From NCBI RefSeq assembly GCF_039928515.1, contig NZ_JBDSSZ010000061.1: DNA of 42,685 bases, one strand, 5' to 3'. Made by a program: the position numbers and the translations under genes. This document shows positions 8,876 to 16,663 of the stretch, one piece after another. This stretch comes from Capsulimonas sp039928515. GTDB lineage: Bacteria; Armatimonadota; Armatimonadia; Armatimonadales; Capsulimonadaceae. Under the pieces are notes generated by a model. That model made no database searches, was not told the origin of the DNA, and was given only the letters and a program-made list of their open reading frames with translations. Numbering within the stretch: position 1 is the first letter of the stretch; each line of letters begins with the position of its first letter.

Positions 8876-8895
8876 AATTTCGAAATTTCGAAATT
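8876..8895. promoter_or_regulatory. 20-bp perfect palindromic operator
   Basis: AATTTCGAAATTTCGAAATT is identical to its reverse complement over all 20 bases and consists of two overlapping TTTCGAAA units. It lies between the divergent ArsR gene and argS, immediately upstream of the arsR -10 box and over its -35 region. Position and symmetry fit binding of a dimeric winged-helix repressor, most likely the adjacent ArsR protein. Confidence 0.7.
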
Positions 8896-8940
8896 GCATT
8901 TGCGTTTGACGGGCAGCGCCGCTTGGGTCTCGTGAAGATG

Positions 8941-8979
8941 TCGACAATCTTCATCTCAATCGGCTACAATAACGCATCT
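8941..8979 (+). promoter_or_regulatory. argS promoter with near-zero leader
   Basis: TCGACA (8941-8946), an 18-bp spacer and TACAAT (8965-8970) precede the argS ATG by nine bases. A start about seven bases after the -10 box leaves a leader of only a few nucleotides, with no room for a Shine-Dalgarno site. Confidence 0.55.
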
Positions 8980-10731
8980 ATGATTGCAACACTTTCACTC
9001 TTACGAACCCGATTTCAGGAAGCCGTCGCGCGGGCGCACGGCGTCGATGGCGTTGATGTGCAGGTCCTGCCGGCGAGCAACCCGCAGTTCGGCGATCTGC
9101 AAGTCAACGTCGCTTTGCAGCTCGCGAAGGCCGTTGGTAAGCCGCCGCGCGCCATCGCCGAGGGCATTGTCGCCGAGCTTCAGCTGGACGATTTTTGCGA
9201 GACGCCGACCATCGCCGGGCCGGGCTTCATCAATCTGAAGCTGAAGACGTCTTATCTCGACGCGACGCTCAACGCGACCTATGCCGACACGCGCCTGGGC
9301 GTGGCGCCGGCTGCGCAGCCCTTACGCACGGTCGTGGACTTCTCCGGGCCAAACATCGCCAAGGAGATGCACGTCGGCCATCTGCGCTCGACGATCATTG
9401 GCGACAGCATCGCGCGCATCTATGAGTTTTTAGGACATGATGTCCTGCGCCTGAACCATGTCGGTGACTGGGGCACGCAGTTCGGTATGCTGATCGCGTT
9501 TCTGCGCGACACACAGCCGTCCGCGCTGACCGACGCAAGCACGCTGGATATCGGCGACCTGGTCGGCTTTTACAAGCGCGCCAAGCTGCGCTTTGACACC
9601 GATGACGAGTTCAAGGAGCGTGCGCGCCGCGAAGTCGTCAAGCTCCAGAGCGGCGATCCCGAGAGCCTGTTCGCCTGGAAGCTGCTTTGCGACCAATCAC
9701 GCGTCGCCTTTGAGAAGATCTATCAGACGCTCGATATCAAGATCACCGAGCGCGGCGAGTCGTTCTATAACCCGCTGCTGCCCGCCGTGGTCGAGGACCT
9801 GGAAGCCCAGGGCTTGCTGACGGAGAGCGACGGCGCCCTCTGCGTCTTTGTCGATGGGTTCATGAACAAAGAAGGCAACCCGCTGCCGCTGATCATTCGC
9901 AAGACCGACGGCGCATACAACTACGCCACGACCGATCTTGCCGCCGTGCGCTATCGAATCAATGAAGACCACGCCAAGTGTGTGGTGATCGTGACCGACA
10001 TCGGCCAGTCCGATCACTTCGCGCAGGTCTTCGCCGTAGCCCGGCTCGCCGGCTGGCTGCCGGACGATGTCCGCATGGTGCACGTCCCCTTCGGTCTGGT
10101 GCAGGGCGAGGACGGCAAGAAGTTCAAGACCCGATCGGGCGAAACCGTCAAGCTCAGTGACCTGCTGGACGAAGCCGTCGTTCGCGCTCGCGCTCATTTG
10201 GACGAACGGCTGGACTCCGAAGGCCGTGAGGAGACGGAAGAGTTTAAGGCGGATCTCGCCGACAAGGTCGGGATTGCGGCTGTAAAGTATGCGGATCTCA
10301 GCGTCAATCGCGGCAGCAACTACGTCTTCAGCTTCGACAAGATGCTCGCCTTACAGGGCAATACGGCGCCGTACATGCTCTACGCCTATGTCCGCGTGCA
10401 GGGCATCGCACGCAAGGGCGATGTGGACTTCGCATCGCTGGCGGGTCTCGACAACATTCACATCGTCGAACCCTCCGAACGCGATCTCGCCAAGCACCTT
10501 TTGGAACTCGACGACGTGCTCGCCCGGATCGCCGAGGACTTCCTGCCAAGCCGCCTTTGCACCTATCTGTTCGAGCTGAGCCAGAAGTTCAACCACTTCT
10601 ACGAAAACTGCCCGGTGCTAAACGCCGAGGAGCCTACGCGCACGTCGCGCCTGGCCCTCGCGGATTTGACGGCGCGGACGCTGCAATTGGGACTTTCGCT
10701 GCTGGGGATTTCGACGGTGGATCGACTGTAG
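8980..10731 (+). CDS. argS: Arginyl-tRNA synthetase
   Basis: A 583-residue class I aminoacyl-tRNA synthetase that charges tRNA-Arg. The N-terminal Arg-tRNA-synthetase domain includes NPQFGDLQVNVALQLAK. The HIGH-type signature is HVGH at about residue 131 in SGPNIAKEMHVGHLRST. The catalytic domain holds HVGDWGTQFGMLI and GQSDHFAQVFAVARLAGW, and the anticodon-binding DALR domain ends the protein. KFKTRSGETVKL stands in the KMSKS position, as is common in ArgS. The ATG at 8980 is chosen because homology begins there and the promoter -10 box is just upstream; a longer reading from 8923 would run through the promoter. Transcribed divergently from arsR-sulP. Confidence 0.97.
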   Translation: MIATLSLLRTRFQEAVARAHGVDGVDVQVLPASNPQFGDLQVNVALQLAKAVGKPPRAIAEGIVAELQLDDFCETPTIAGPGFINLKLKTSYLDATLNATYADTRLGVAPAAQPLRTVVDFSGPNIAKEMHVGHLRSTIIGDSIARIYEFLGHDVLRLNHVGDWGTQFGMLIAFLRDTQPSALTDASTLDIGDLVGFYKRAKLRFDTDDEFKERARREVVKLQSGDPESLFAWKLLCDQSRVAFEKIYQTLDIKITERGESFYNPLLPAVVEDLEAQGLLTESDGALCVFVDGFMNKEGNPLPLIIRKTDGAYNYATTDLAAVRYRINEDHAKCVVIVTDIGQSDHFAQVFAVARLAGWLPDDVRMVHVPFGLVQGEDGKKFKTRSGETVKLSDLLDEAVVRARAHLDERLDSEGREETEEFKADLADKVGIAAVKYADLSVNRGSNYVFSFDKMLALQGNTAPYMLYAYVRVQGIARKGDVDFASLAGLDNIHIVEPSERDLAKHLLELDDVLARIAEDFLPSRLCTYLFELSQKFNHFYENCPVLNAEEPTRTSRLALADLTARTLQLGLSLLGISTVDRL

Positions 10732-10734
10732 GGA

Positions 10735-10881
10735 GGCCCTCACCCCCCAACCCCCTCTCCCAAGTTTGGGAGAGGGGGAGCCAGATTAAGATAGAGATAT
10801 TCGGTTCCGAAATTCTAAAAACAAATACCCTCTGACTCCCCTTCTCCCAGAATTGGGAGAGGGGGTTGGGGGGTGAGGGCC
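10735..10881. repeat. 147-bp inverted-repeat element (REP/MITE-like)
   Basis: Perfect 29-nt inverted arms (10735-10763 and 10853-10881) bound this element; each arm starts GGCCCTCACCCCCC inward. Each side also folds on itself: CCCTCTCCCAAG/TTTGGGAGAGGG at the left, and a matching TCTCCCAGAATTGGGAGA hairpin at the right. The centre is AT-rich and has no coding sense. It sits between argS and the next gene. No clear target-site duplication is visible. Simple C-rich elements of this type are common interspersed repeats in several phyla. Confidence 0.8.
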
Positions 10882-10913
10882 ACGCGCCCAAACAACAAAC
10901 CCGGAGAATAACC

Positions 10914-11681
10914 ATGGCTCAGTCACCCGCGCAGCGTCAGAAGGCGCTGCAAAAGAAGTCGAATAAGCGCAAGGAGAAGGCGGCGCAGCTGCGCCGGCAG
11001 TCGCAGAACCAGCCGGCGCGGCTGGATTCCAAGTCGCAGATCGAGGCGGCGTTCGCGTGGCCGATTCTCGAAACGTATCTGACCGAGGCGTGGGATGAGG
11101 AAGGCCAGATCATTCAGGCGCTCGTCTCGCGGGAAGGACCGAACGGACGGATCGCTGTCGGCATTTATCTGGTCGATCTGGGACTGCTGGGCGTCAAGAA
11201 TTCATTTGTGCAGATGTTCGAGTCGCATTCGGCGTACAGCGAACTGCGGACCTCCGTGCTGGAAAGTCAGCCGATGATTTCCGCCGATATCAATTTGATC
11301 GCCAAGATCCTGCGTTCGGCGGTGGAGTACGCGGCGCAGTTCGGCTTCCGTCCGAACTCGGATTATCGGCTAGCATCCCGAATGCTGGCTGGGGCGGACC
11401 CCGACGCTTCACCTGCGGAGATTCCGTCCGGTGGTCCTGAAGGCAAGCCGCTCTTCATCCCCGGACCGCACGACAATATCGAAGCAATTCTTCTGCGCCT
11501 CGAAGACCGGGTCGGTCCGGACGGCTATCACTATGTGATGGACGGCCCCGAAGGCGGAGAGTGGATCGACGGCTACGGCGACGTCGATGAGGAAGAGGAC
11601 GACGAAGAAGAGCTTGGTGAAGAGGCAGAGGAGCTTGAGGAAGTGGAAGTCGTGGAAGAGCCGGTGGAACCCAAGCCATGA
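10914..11681 (+). CDS. Hypothetical protein with basic head and acidic tail
   Basis: A 255-residue protein of unknown function. The first 45 residues are basic and Gln-rich (QKALQKKSNKRKEKAAQLRR), the middle about 160 residues look globular (AFAWPILETYLTEAWDEEGQ, then VGIYLVDLGLLGVKNSF), and the last 40 are almost all Glu/Asp/Val. ILETYLTEAWDEEGQIIQAL and YLVDLGLLGVKN recall small uncharacterised bacterial families without known activity. The ATG at 10914 follows GGAG at suitable spacing. Its stop overlaps the tag start by 4 bp, so the two are co-translated. The opposite charges of the ends may allow nucleic-acid contact or self-masking, but that is speculation. Confidence 0.85.
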   Translation: MAQSPAQRQKALQKKSNKRKEKAAQLRRQSQNQPARLDSKSQIEAAFAWPILETYLTEAWDEEGQIIQALVSREGPNGRIAVGIYLVDLGLLGVKNSFVQMFESHSAYSELRTSVLESQPMISADINLIAKILRSAVEYAAQFGFRPNSDYRLASRMLAGADPDASPAEIPSGGPEGKPLFIPGPHDNIEAILLRLEDRVGPDGYHYVMDGPEGGEWIDGYGDVDEEEDDEEELGEEAEELEEVEVVEEPVEPKP

Positions 11682-12262
11682 CCGATCTTGTCACTCGATG
11701 CTCCTGGGCGCAAAGCCCGGAGATGATCGAATACCATGACACGGAGTGGGGTGTTCCCGTACACGACGACATACGCCTCTTTGAGATGCTGACTCTCGAA
11801 GGCGCGCAGGCGGGCCTGAGCTGGGCGACGATCCTGCGCCGTCGCGCTGGGTATCAGAAGGCGTTCAACGGTTTCGATATCGCCAAAGTCGCCGCATTCG
11901 ACGACGCTCGGATCGAGGAGATCGTCCTCGATCCGGGCGTGATCCGTCACCGAGGCAAGATCGCGGCGACGGTTGGCAACGCCAAAGCAACTCTGGCCGT
12001 CCAACAGGAGTTCGGCAGCTTCGACGCCTACCTCTGGCGCTTCGTGGACGGCGCGCCCATCGTCAACCACTACGCCTCACCCTCCGAACTCCCGACGAAG
12101 ACCCCGACCTCCGACGCACTCAGCAAAGACCTGATGAAGCGTGGCTTCAAATTCGTTGGCTCCACGATCTGCTACGCTTACATGGAAGCTGTCGGGATGG
12201 TGGACGATCACATGGACGACTGCGTGCGCCGCACGGCAAAAAAATCCCCCCATACAGCGTAA
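11678..12262 (+). CDS. tag: DNA-3-methyladenine glycosylase I
   Basis: A 194-residue base-excision repair enzyme that removes 3-methyladenine from DNA. The N-terminus (RCSWAQSPEMIEYHDTEWGV) is the Tag hallmark. The zinc-binding set Cys8, His20, His178 and Cys182 is complete (DDHMDDC at the end), and the substrate-pocket region LTLEGAQAGLSWATIL is intact, including the Glu equivalent to E38 of the E. coli enzyme. Length matches the family (about 190). Translationally coupled to the preceding hypothetical gene through an ATGA overlap. Confidence 0.96.
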   Translation: MTDLVTRCSWAQSPEMIEYHDTEWGVPVHDDIRLFEMLTLEGAQAGLSWATILRRRAGYQKAFNGFDIAKVAAFDDARIEEIVLDPGVIRHRGKIAATVGNAKATLAVQQEFGSFDAYLWRFVDGAPIVNHYASPSELPTKTPTSDALSKDLMKRGFKFVGSTICYAYMEAVGMVDDHMDDCVRRTAKKSPHTA

Positions 12263-12279
12263 TTTTTACCCCATTCGGA

Positions 12280-12291
12280 TAAACTACTTCC
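12280..12291 (+). promoter_or_regulatory. -10 box placed for leaderless nadE mRNA
   Basis: TAAACT (12280-12285) is followed by exactly six bases and then the nadE ATG at 12292. A start seven bases past the -10 would fall on the A of the ATG. There is no Shine-Dalgarno sequence. The -35 region is a weak match. Confidence 0.5.
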
Positions 12292-14355
12292 ATGACAGGC
12301 ATATTCCACTCGATCTATTCCCACGGCTTCATCCGCGCCGCCGTTTGCATCCCCAATGTCCGCGTCGCGGACCCCGTATACAATGCCGAGCATACTCTTG
12401 GGCTCGCCCGGCGTGCGTCGGAGCTGAACGCCGCTGTGGCGTTGTTTCCTGAAATGGGCCTCTCGGCCTACTCCAACGACGATCTTTTCCATCAGGATGC
12501 CCTTCTTGATGCAACGATTGTGGCGGTCGGGAAGGTCGTGGAAGAGAGCAAAACGCTGACCCCGGTTCTTCTTGTGGGCGCGCCGTTGCGCTTTGAAGGC
12601 AAGCTGTTCAACTGCGCGGTCGTCATCTATCGAGGGGCGATCTTAGGGATTGTTCCCAAGTCGTACCTGCCGAATTATCGGGAGTTTTACGAGAAGCGGC
12701 AGTTCGCGGCGGCGCGTGAAGCCGTTGCGCGGGAGGTGACACTGCTTGGGCAGCGCGTTCCGTTTGGCAGCGACATCGTGTTCCAGGCGTCGAACGTGCG
12801 CGATTTTGCGATCCATGTCGAGATTTGCGAGGACGTCTGGACGCCCGTTCCGCCCAGCACCTTCGGCGCCCTGGCTGGAGCGACCGTGCTCGCCAATCTC
12901 TCCGCGAGCAACATCACGATTGGAAAAGCCGAATATCGGCGCGATTTATGCGCGTCGCAGTCGGGTCGCTGCGTGGCGGCGTATTTGTACTCGGCGGCGG
13001 GGCCGGGCGAATCGACGACGGATCTCGCCTGGGACGGTCATGCGCTGATTTACGAGAACAACGAGCTTCTGGCGGAATCGACGCGCTTTTCAGCGGATGA
13101 GCAGATCATCGCAGCGGACATCGATCTAGAGCGTCTCGCGCAGGATCGGATGCGGCTGAGCAGTTTCCATGACACCGTGGGAGATTATCGGGAGAAACTC
13201 AGAGAAATCCGTCAAGTGGAGTTCGCGTTCCAAATCCCCGAAGGTGAGATCGGCCTGCTGCGGAGTGTCGAGCGCTTCCCGTTTGTGCCGAACGACCCGG
13301 CGGTGCGCGATGAGCGCTGTTTCGAGGCGTACAACATCCAGGTCCATGGTCTGATGAAGCGTTTGGCAAGTACAGGATTACAAAAAATCGTGATCGGTGT
13401 GTCGGGAGGATTGGATTCAACGCATGCACTGATCGTCGCCGCCCGCACGATGGACCGTTTAGGACTGCCACGCAAGAACATCCTCGCCTTCACGATGCCC
13501 GGTTTTGCGACCAGCGACATCACGCTGAAGAATGCGCGCGCCTTGATGGAATCGCTTGGGACGACAGCGCACGAGATCGACATCAAGCCGTCGTGCCTGC
13601 AAATGCTGCGCGACTTAGGCCACCCCTTTATCGGCGGCGAGCCGGTCTACGATATCACCTTCGAGAACGTGCAGGCGGGCGAACGCACCTCGCATCTGTT
13701 CCGATTGGCGAACTTCCACGACGGCTTTGTGCTGGGGACGGGAGACCTGAGCGAACTGGCGCTGGGGTGGTGTACCTATGGGGTGGGCGACCATATGTCG
13801 CACTACAACGTGAACGCTTCCGTGCCCAAGACGCTGATCCAGCACCTGCTGCGCTGGGTGATCGGATCGCAGCAGTTCGACGCCGCGACGAGCGACACGC
13901 TCCAGTCGATCCTCGATACTGAAATCTCCCCCGAACTCGTCCCGCACGACGCGGACAACAAAGACAAGCCCGCGCAAAGCACCGAGCAGAAGATCGGCCC
14001 CTACGAATTGCAGGACTTCAACATCTACTACGTCACCCGCTACGGCTTCCGCCCAAGCAAGGTTGCCTTCCTCAGTCTGCACGCCTGGTCCGACAAAACA
14101 CACGGGGATTGGCCAGCCGGCTTCGATCTTTCCAAGCGCAGCGAGTACGATCTGTCGACGATCAAGAAGTGGCTCGGGATCTTCCTATACAAGTTCTTCA
14201 AGACCAGCCAGTTCAAACGATCCTGCATCCCCAACGGCCCCAAAGTCGGCAGCGGCGGCTCGCTCAGCCCGCGCGGCGACTGGCGCGCCCCGAGCGATTC
14301 CGAGGCGAATGTGTGGATGGATGAGCTGGCGGCGAATGTGCCAGACACGAATTAG
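12292..14355 (+). CDS. nadE: Glutamine-dependent NAD+ synthetase
   Basis: A 687-residue two-domain enzyme that makes NAD+ from deamido-NAD+, ATP and glutamine. The N-terminal nitrilase-type amidase has the triad Glu54 (LFPEMGLSAYS), Lys123 (VPKSYLPNYREFYEKR) and Cys179 (VEICEDVW). The C-terminal ammonia-using domain holds the PP-loop SGGLDS near residue 371 and the GTGDLSELALGWCTYG motif. Length fits the long glutaminase-fused form. The start is set by homology and by the -10 box six bases upstream, with no ribosome site, so it may be translated leaderlessly. Confidence 0.97.
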   Translation: MTGIFHSIYSHGFIRAAVCIPNVRVADPVYNAEHTLGLARRASELNAAVALFPEMGLSAYSNDDLFHQDALLDATIVAVGKVVEESKTLTPVLLVGAPLRFEGKLFNCAVVIYRGAILGIVPKSYLPNYREFYEKRQFAAAREAVAREVTLLGQRVPFGSDIVFQASNVRDFAIHVEICEDVWTPVPPSTFGALAGATVLANLSASNITIGKAEYRRDLCASQSGRCVAAYLYSAAGPGESTTDLAWDGHALIYENNELLAESTRFSADEQIIAADIDLERLAQDRMRLSSFHDTVGDYREKLREIRQVEFAFQIPEGEIGLLRSVERFPFVPNDPAVRDERCFEAYNIQVHGLMKRLASTGLQKIVIGVSGGLDSTHALIVAARTMDRLGLPRKNILAFTMPGFATSDITLKNARALMESLGTTAHEIDIKPSCLQMLRDLGHPFIGGEPVYDITFENVQAGERTSHLFRLANFHDGFVLGTGDLSELALGWCTYGVGDHMSHYNVNASVPKTLIQHLLRWVIGSQQFDAATSDTLQSILDTEISPELVPHDADNKDKPAQSTEQKIGPYELQDFNIYYVTRYGFRPSKVAFLSLHAWSDKTHGDWPAGFDLSKRSEYDLSTIKKWLGIFLYKFFKTSQFKRSCIPNGPKVGSGGSLSPRGDWRAPSDSEANVWMDELAANVPDTN

Positions 14356-14383
14356 GGCTTGATGTTACTCAAACTCTACGACT

Positions 14384-14516
14384 GGCGATTGAAATCGCAG
14401 CTAGAAGTGCACGATGTCGGCCTCCGCCGACTCCAGAAAGTAAACGCATTCGAAGACGCTCTGCTGGAGTGCCCGCAGGGGCACATCGTGCATTTTTAGC
14501 CGCGATTTCAATCGCC
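14384..14516. repeat. 133-bp imperfect palindromic element
   Basis: The outer arms GGCGATTGAAATCGC (14384-14398) and its exact complement (14502-14516) are perfect. A second matched block, TGCACGATGT (14408-14417) with ACATCGTGCA (14483-14492), continues the stem, and CTCCAG/CTGGAG pairs further in. Between nadE and a convergent gene, it has no coding sense and no terminal T-tract. The whole could fold into one long hairpin, as REP/BIME or MITE elements do. Confidence 0.75.
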
Positions 14517-14581
14517 GGGCACGACGTGCGTCACATCAATAACGTAAGCCTTTAGCCGGCAGAATGAACTCGCCGGCTATC

Positions 14582-15238
14582 TTACGTGGAGCTGGGTGGG
14601 AAATTCGGGGGACGGCTCCACTTTCCTTCGCTTTGGCGTAATGTGTCCTGGACACGTTTCGCCACGCTTGCTCCAACTCCCGGACTGATGCTATTGAGCT
14701 GGTCATCCCGCGCCGCAGCGTCGGGCATGCCGAATGGGAAATTCTCGACGTAGGAAGTGCTGCCGAAGCCTGTGCATTTTGCGAACACTCGCTCAATATC
14801 CGACAGAGACTTCCAAGAGCGAAGATGAAGCCCGGCCGGCGTGAGTGTCGAACGTCTGGGATGGTGCATGGAGAAGTACAATCGCCGCCATTCCGAAGCG
14901 TCCAGCGCGACGAGCTCGTAGATATCGAGGTTTTTGGACGGCCCCGCAGTCGTACTGGAGCCTATGCGATGCCACAGAAAACCGCATCCGTTTTTACAGC
15001 GCAGTTGGTTGAGGTAAATCACTTCCCCATCGGGACCGTTGACGGGGATCGGGCTGTCGGCGCTTTCCCCAAACGGTCCGGATGATCCGGGCAGTTCGTC
15101 GCAGGCCGATAGTAAATGAGGAGTGACGCCTGTTCCCTCGCCGACGGCTCTACGCCACCACTCAAAGGATTCCTGTTGGCTCGCGATTGGCTCATCGTCG
15201 ACGGATTGTTTGCCTAGCAGGCGTTTTAGAAGGTTCAT
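14582..15238 (-). CDS. Hypothetical protein
   Basis: A 218-residue protein that I do not recognise. It starts with a basic helix (MNLLKRLLGKQSVDDEP). The middle has a small C-x3-C patch (LNQLRCKNGCGFLWHRIGS) that could bind a metal with partners elsewhere, followed by NLDIYELVALD and a conserved-looking HHPRRSTLTPAG segment. The C-terminus is Pro/Ser-rich. No signal peptide or membrane span. It has its own minus-strand promoter (TTGCAT-17-TATAAT at 15299-15327) and is divergent from the D-2-hydroxyacid dehydrogenase gene. Confidence 0.75.
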   Translation of the reverse strand: MNLLKRLLGKQSVDDEPIASQQESFEWWRRAVGEGTGVTPHLLSACDELPGSSGPFGESADSPIPVNGPDGEVIYLNQLRCKNGCGFLWHRIGSSTTAGPSKNLDIYELVALDASEWRRLYFSMHHPRRSTLTPAGLHLRSWKSLSDIERVFAKCTGFGSTSYVENFPFGMPDAAARDDQLNSISPGVGASVAKRVQDTLRQSEGKWSRPPNFPPSST

Positions 15239-15298
15239 AAAATACTACTCAGCGGAGAAGGGGCGATCCGGAAACATCGATGATTGCTTTTTTTCTCT

Positions 15299-15327
15299 AT
15301 TATACGGTTACTTCTTTCACCATGCAA
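15299..15327 (-). promoter_or_regulatory. sigma70-type promoter, minus strand
   Basis: Reading the minus strand: TTGCAT (15322-15327), a 17-bp spacer and consensus TATAAT (15299-15304), about 60 bases before the start of the hypothetical gene at 15238. Confidence 0.65.
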
Positions 15328-15356
15328 GCACATACTATTTGCCCCAGTCTGGCTGG

Positions 15357-15386
15357 TTGACAGAAATTCTTAGAGGGCAGTATAAT
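15357..15386 (+). promoter_or_regulatory. Consensus sigma70 promoter
   Basis: TTGACA (15357-15362) and TATAAT (15381-15386) both match the consensus exactly, with an 18-bp spacer. Predicted start is near 15393, giving a leader of about 117 nt before the dehydrogenase ATG at 15510. This is the strongest-looking promoter in the window. Confidence 0.8.
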
Positions 15387-15392
15387 TCTGAC

Positions 15393-15509
15393 AGCAGACT
15401 TTCCCCATAAGGAAAGTCAACAAAAGGCAAGCTGACTGGGCGACTGGAGGCTGGGGAATGTTCTGAGCAGGACGTTCGCCAGCCTTCGCAATTTTGAAAA
15501 GGAGACTCG
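15393..15509 (+). promoter_or_regulatory. Structured 5' leader of D-2-hydroxyacid dehydrogenase mRNA
   Basis: The predicted leader starts with a perfect 8-bp hairpin (15397-15418, GACTTTCC / GGAAAGTC, six-base loop). It then holds a long stem at 15449-15484: GGCTGG pairs with CCAGCC and AATGTTCT pairs with AGGACGTT through G-U pairs, around a GAGC loop, about 16 pairs with one mismatch. Three related hexamers (GACTGG, GACTGG, GGCTGG) lie just before or in it. AAAAGGAG precedes the ATG by five bases. I do not recognise a known riboswitch class. Confidence 0.5.
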
Positions 15510-16472
15510 ATGATCGTTCTTGTGCCGGAAATGCTGTATGGACGGCTGCTCCCAGAGGCTCGGCGCCTCGCTCCGAATGTCACGCTGCACCCATACTCGG
15601 AGGACGCTGAGACGCATGTCGAGGGGCTGGACGAAGCGGAGGGAGTGCTGCGCTGGGTTGGGGGGAATCGATTCGGACAACTCGTCGCCGATGGACCTAA
15701 GATTCGCTGGCTGCACACGGCGAGTGCGGGCGTCGATCACGTTCTGCGCCCCGCCGGCGTGCGCGACAAGCCGGGGCTGGTGCTGACCGACTCCGGACCA
15801 GCGTTCGAGATCGCGATCTCCGAGTTCGTGATGGCGTGGGTACTTCTCGTCGCGCGTCGCATGCCGCAGCTGATGGAGAGCCAGCGCCAGCATGTCTGGA
15901 AGTCCGAGATTCAAGATGAACTGTACGGCGCGACCGTGGGGATTATCGGTTTGGGACCGATTGGGCAGGGGGTTGCCTCCCGCGCGAAGGCGTTTGGAAT
16001 GAACACCATCGGCCTGCGCCGCAAGCCCGAACCCGTCGCGAATATCGACGAAGTTTTGACCGGCGAAGACGGCCTGAATCGTCTGCTGGAAGCGAGCGAC
16101 TATGTGGTGATCGCCGCAGCCGCTACCGATGAGACGCGCGCTTTGATCGGCGCCGATCAGCTCGCCAAGATGAAACCGGCGGCGTGGCTGATCAATATCG
16201 CGCGCGGCAGCCTGATCGATGAGCCGTCACTGATTGAGACATTGCAGGCGGGGCGGATCGCCGGTGCGTGCTTGGATGTTTTCGCCAAAGAGCCGCTGTC
16301 TGCGGACAGCCCGCTGTGGGATTTGCATAACGTCCACATTGCTCCGCATAATTCTTCGGGGTGGTCGCCGGGATTACGCGAGCGTCAGCGGGCGATCTTT
16401 TTAGAAAATCTTCGCCGCTTCGCCGCTGGCGAGCCATTGGAAAACGTCGTGGATATTGCCCGCGGTTATTGA
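15510..16472 (+). CDS. D-2-hydroxyacid dehydrogenase
   Basis: A 320-residue NAD(P)-dependent oxidoreductase of the D-isomer-specific 2-hydroxyacid dehydrogenase family, interconverting 2-oxoacids and D-2-hydroxyacids. The Rossmann motif is VGIIGLGPIGQGVASRAKAF. The catalytic Arg is in NIARGSLIDE, the Glu in the FAKEPL region and the His in HIAPHNSSGW. The protein is at the short end of the family (320-340), like GhrA-type glyoxylate/hydroxypyruvate reductases. The exact substrate cannot be assigned. It has a strong Shine-Dalgarno site, a consensus promoter and an unusually structured leader. Confidence 0.93.
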   Translation: MIVLVPEMLYGRLLPEARRLAPNVTLHPYSEDAETHVEGLDEAEGVLRWVGGNRFGQLVADGPKIRWLHTASAGVDHVLRPAGVRDKPGLVLTDSGPAFEIAISEFVMAWVLLVARRMPQLMESQRQHVWKSEIQDELYGATVGIIGLGPIGQGVASRAKAFGMNTIGLRRKPEPVANIDEVLTGEDGLNRLLEASDYVVIAAAATDETRALIGADQLAKMKPAAWLINIARGSLIDEPSLIETLQAGRIAGACLDVFAKEPLSADSPLWDLHNVHIAPHNSSGWSPGLRERQRAIFLENLRRFAAGEPLENVVDIARGY

Positions 16473-16598
16473 CACAAGACCATCACAAAGCACGATCTGA
16501 GTCTGGGCGGTATTATCCCGAAGGCAGCGGCGTTGGCGGCGTGTTTGGCGCTCTCTGGTTCTTCGTTCTCTGCCTGCCTTCCGCGATGGTCTGAGTCC

Positions 16599-16661
16599 GA
16601 TCTAGACGGAGATGGGCATTCTGCCACGGCCTGCGACAGAATGCCCATCTCCGTGTAGATC
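16599..16661. terminator. Long perfect hairpin between convergent genes
   Basis: An inverted repeat of 25 bases per arm (16599-16623 and 16637-16661) with one mismatch; its core is 18 perfect pairs beginning ACGGAGATGGGCATTCTG, with a 13-base loop. It lies between the converging dehydrogenase and BTAD-regulator genes and could stop transcription from both sides. No U-tract follows on either strand, so it may instead block read-through by structure or be a repeat element. Confidence 0.55.
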
Positions 16662-16663
16662 GC

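Noticed and set aside
15393..15509. Known riboswitch class (T-box, SAM, glycine) in the dehydrogenase leader
   Set aside because: I could not match the conserved cores of these classes, so no class name was given.
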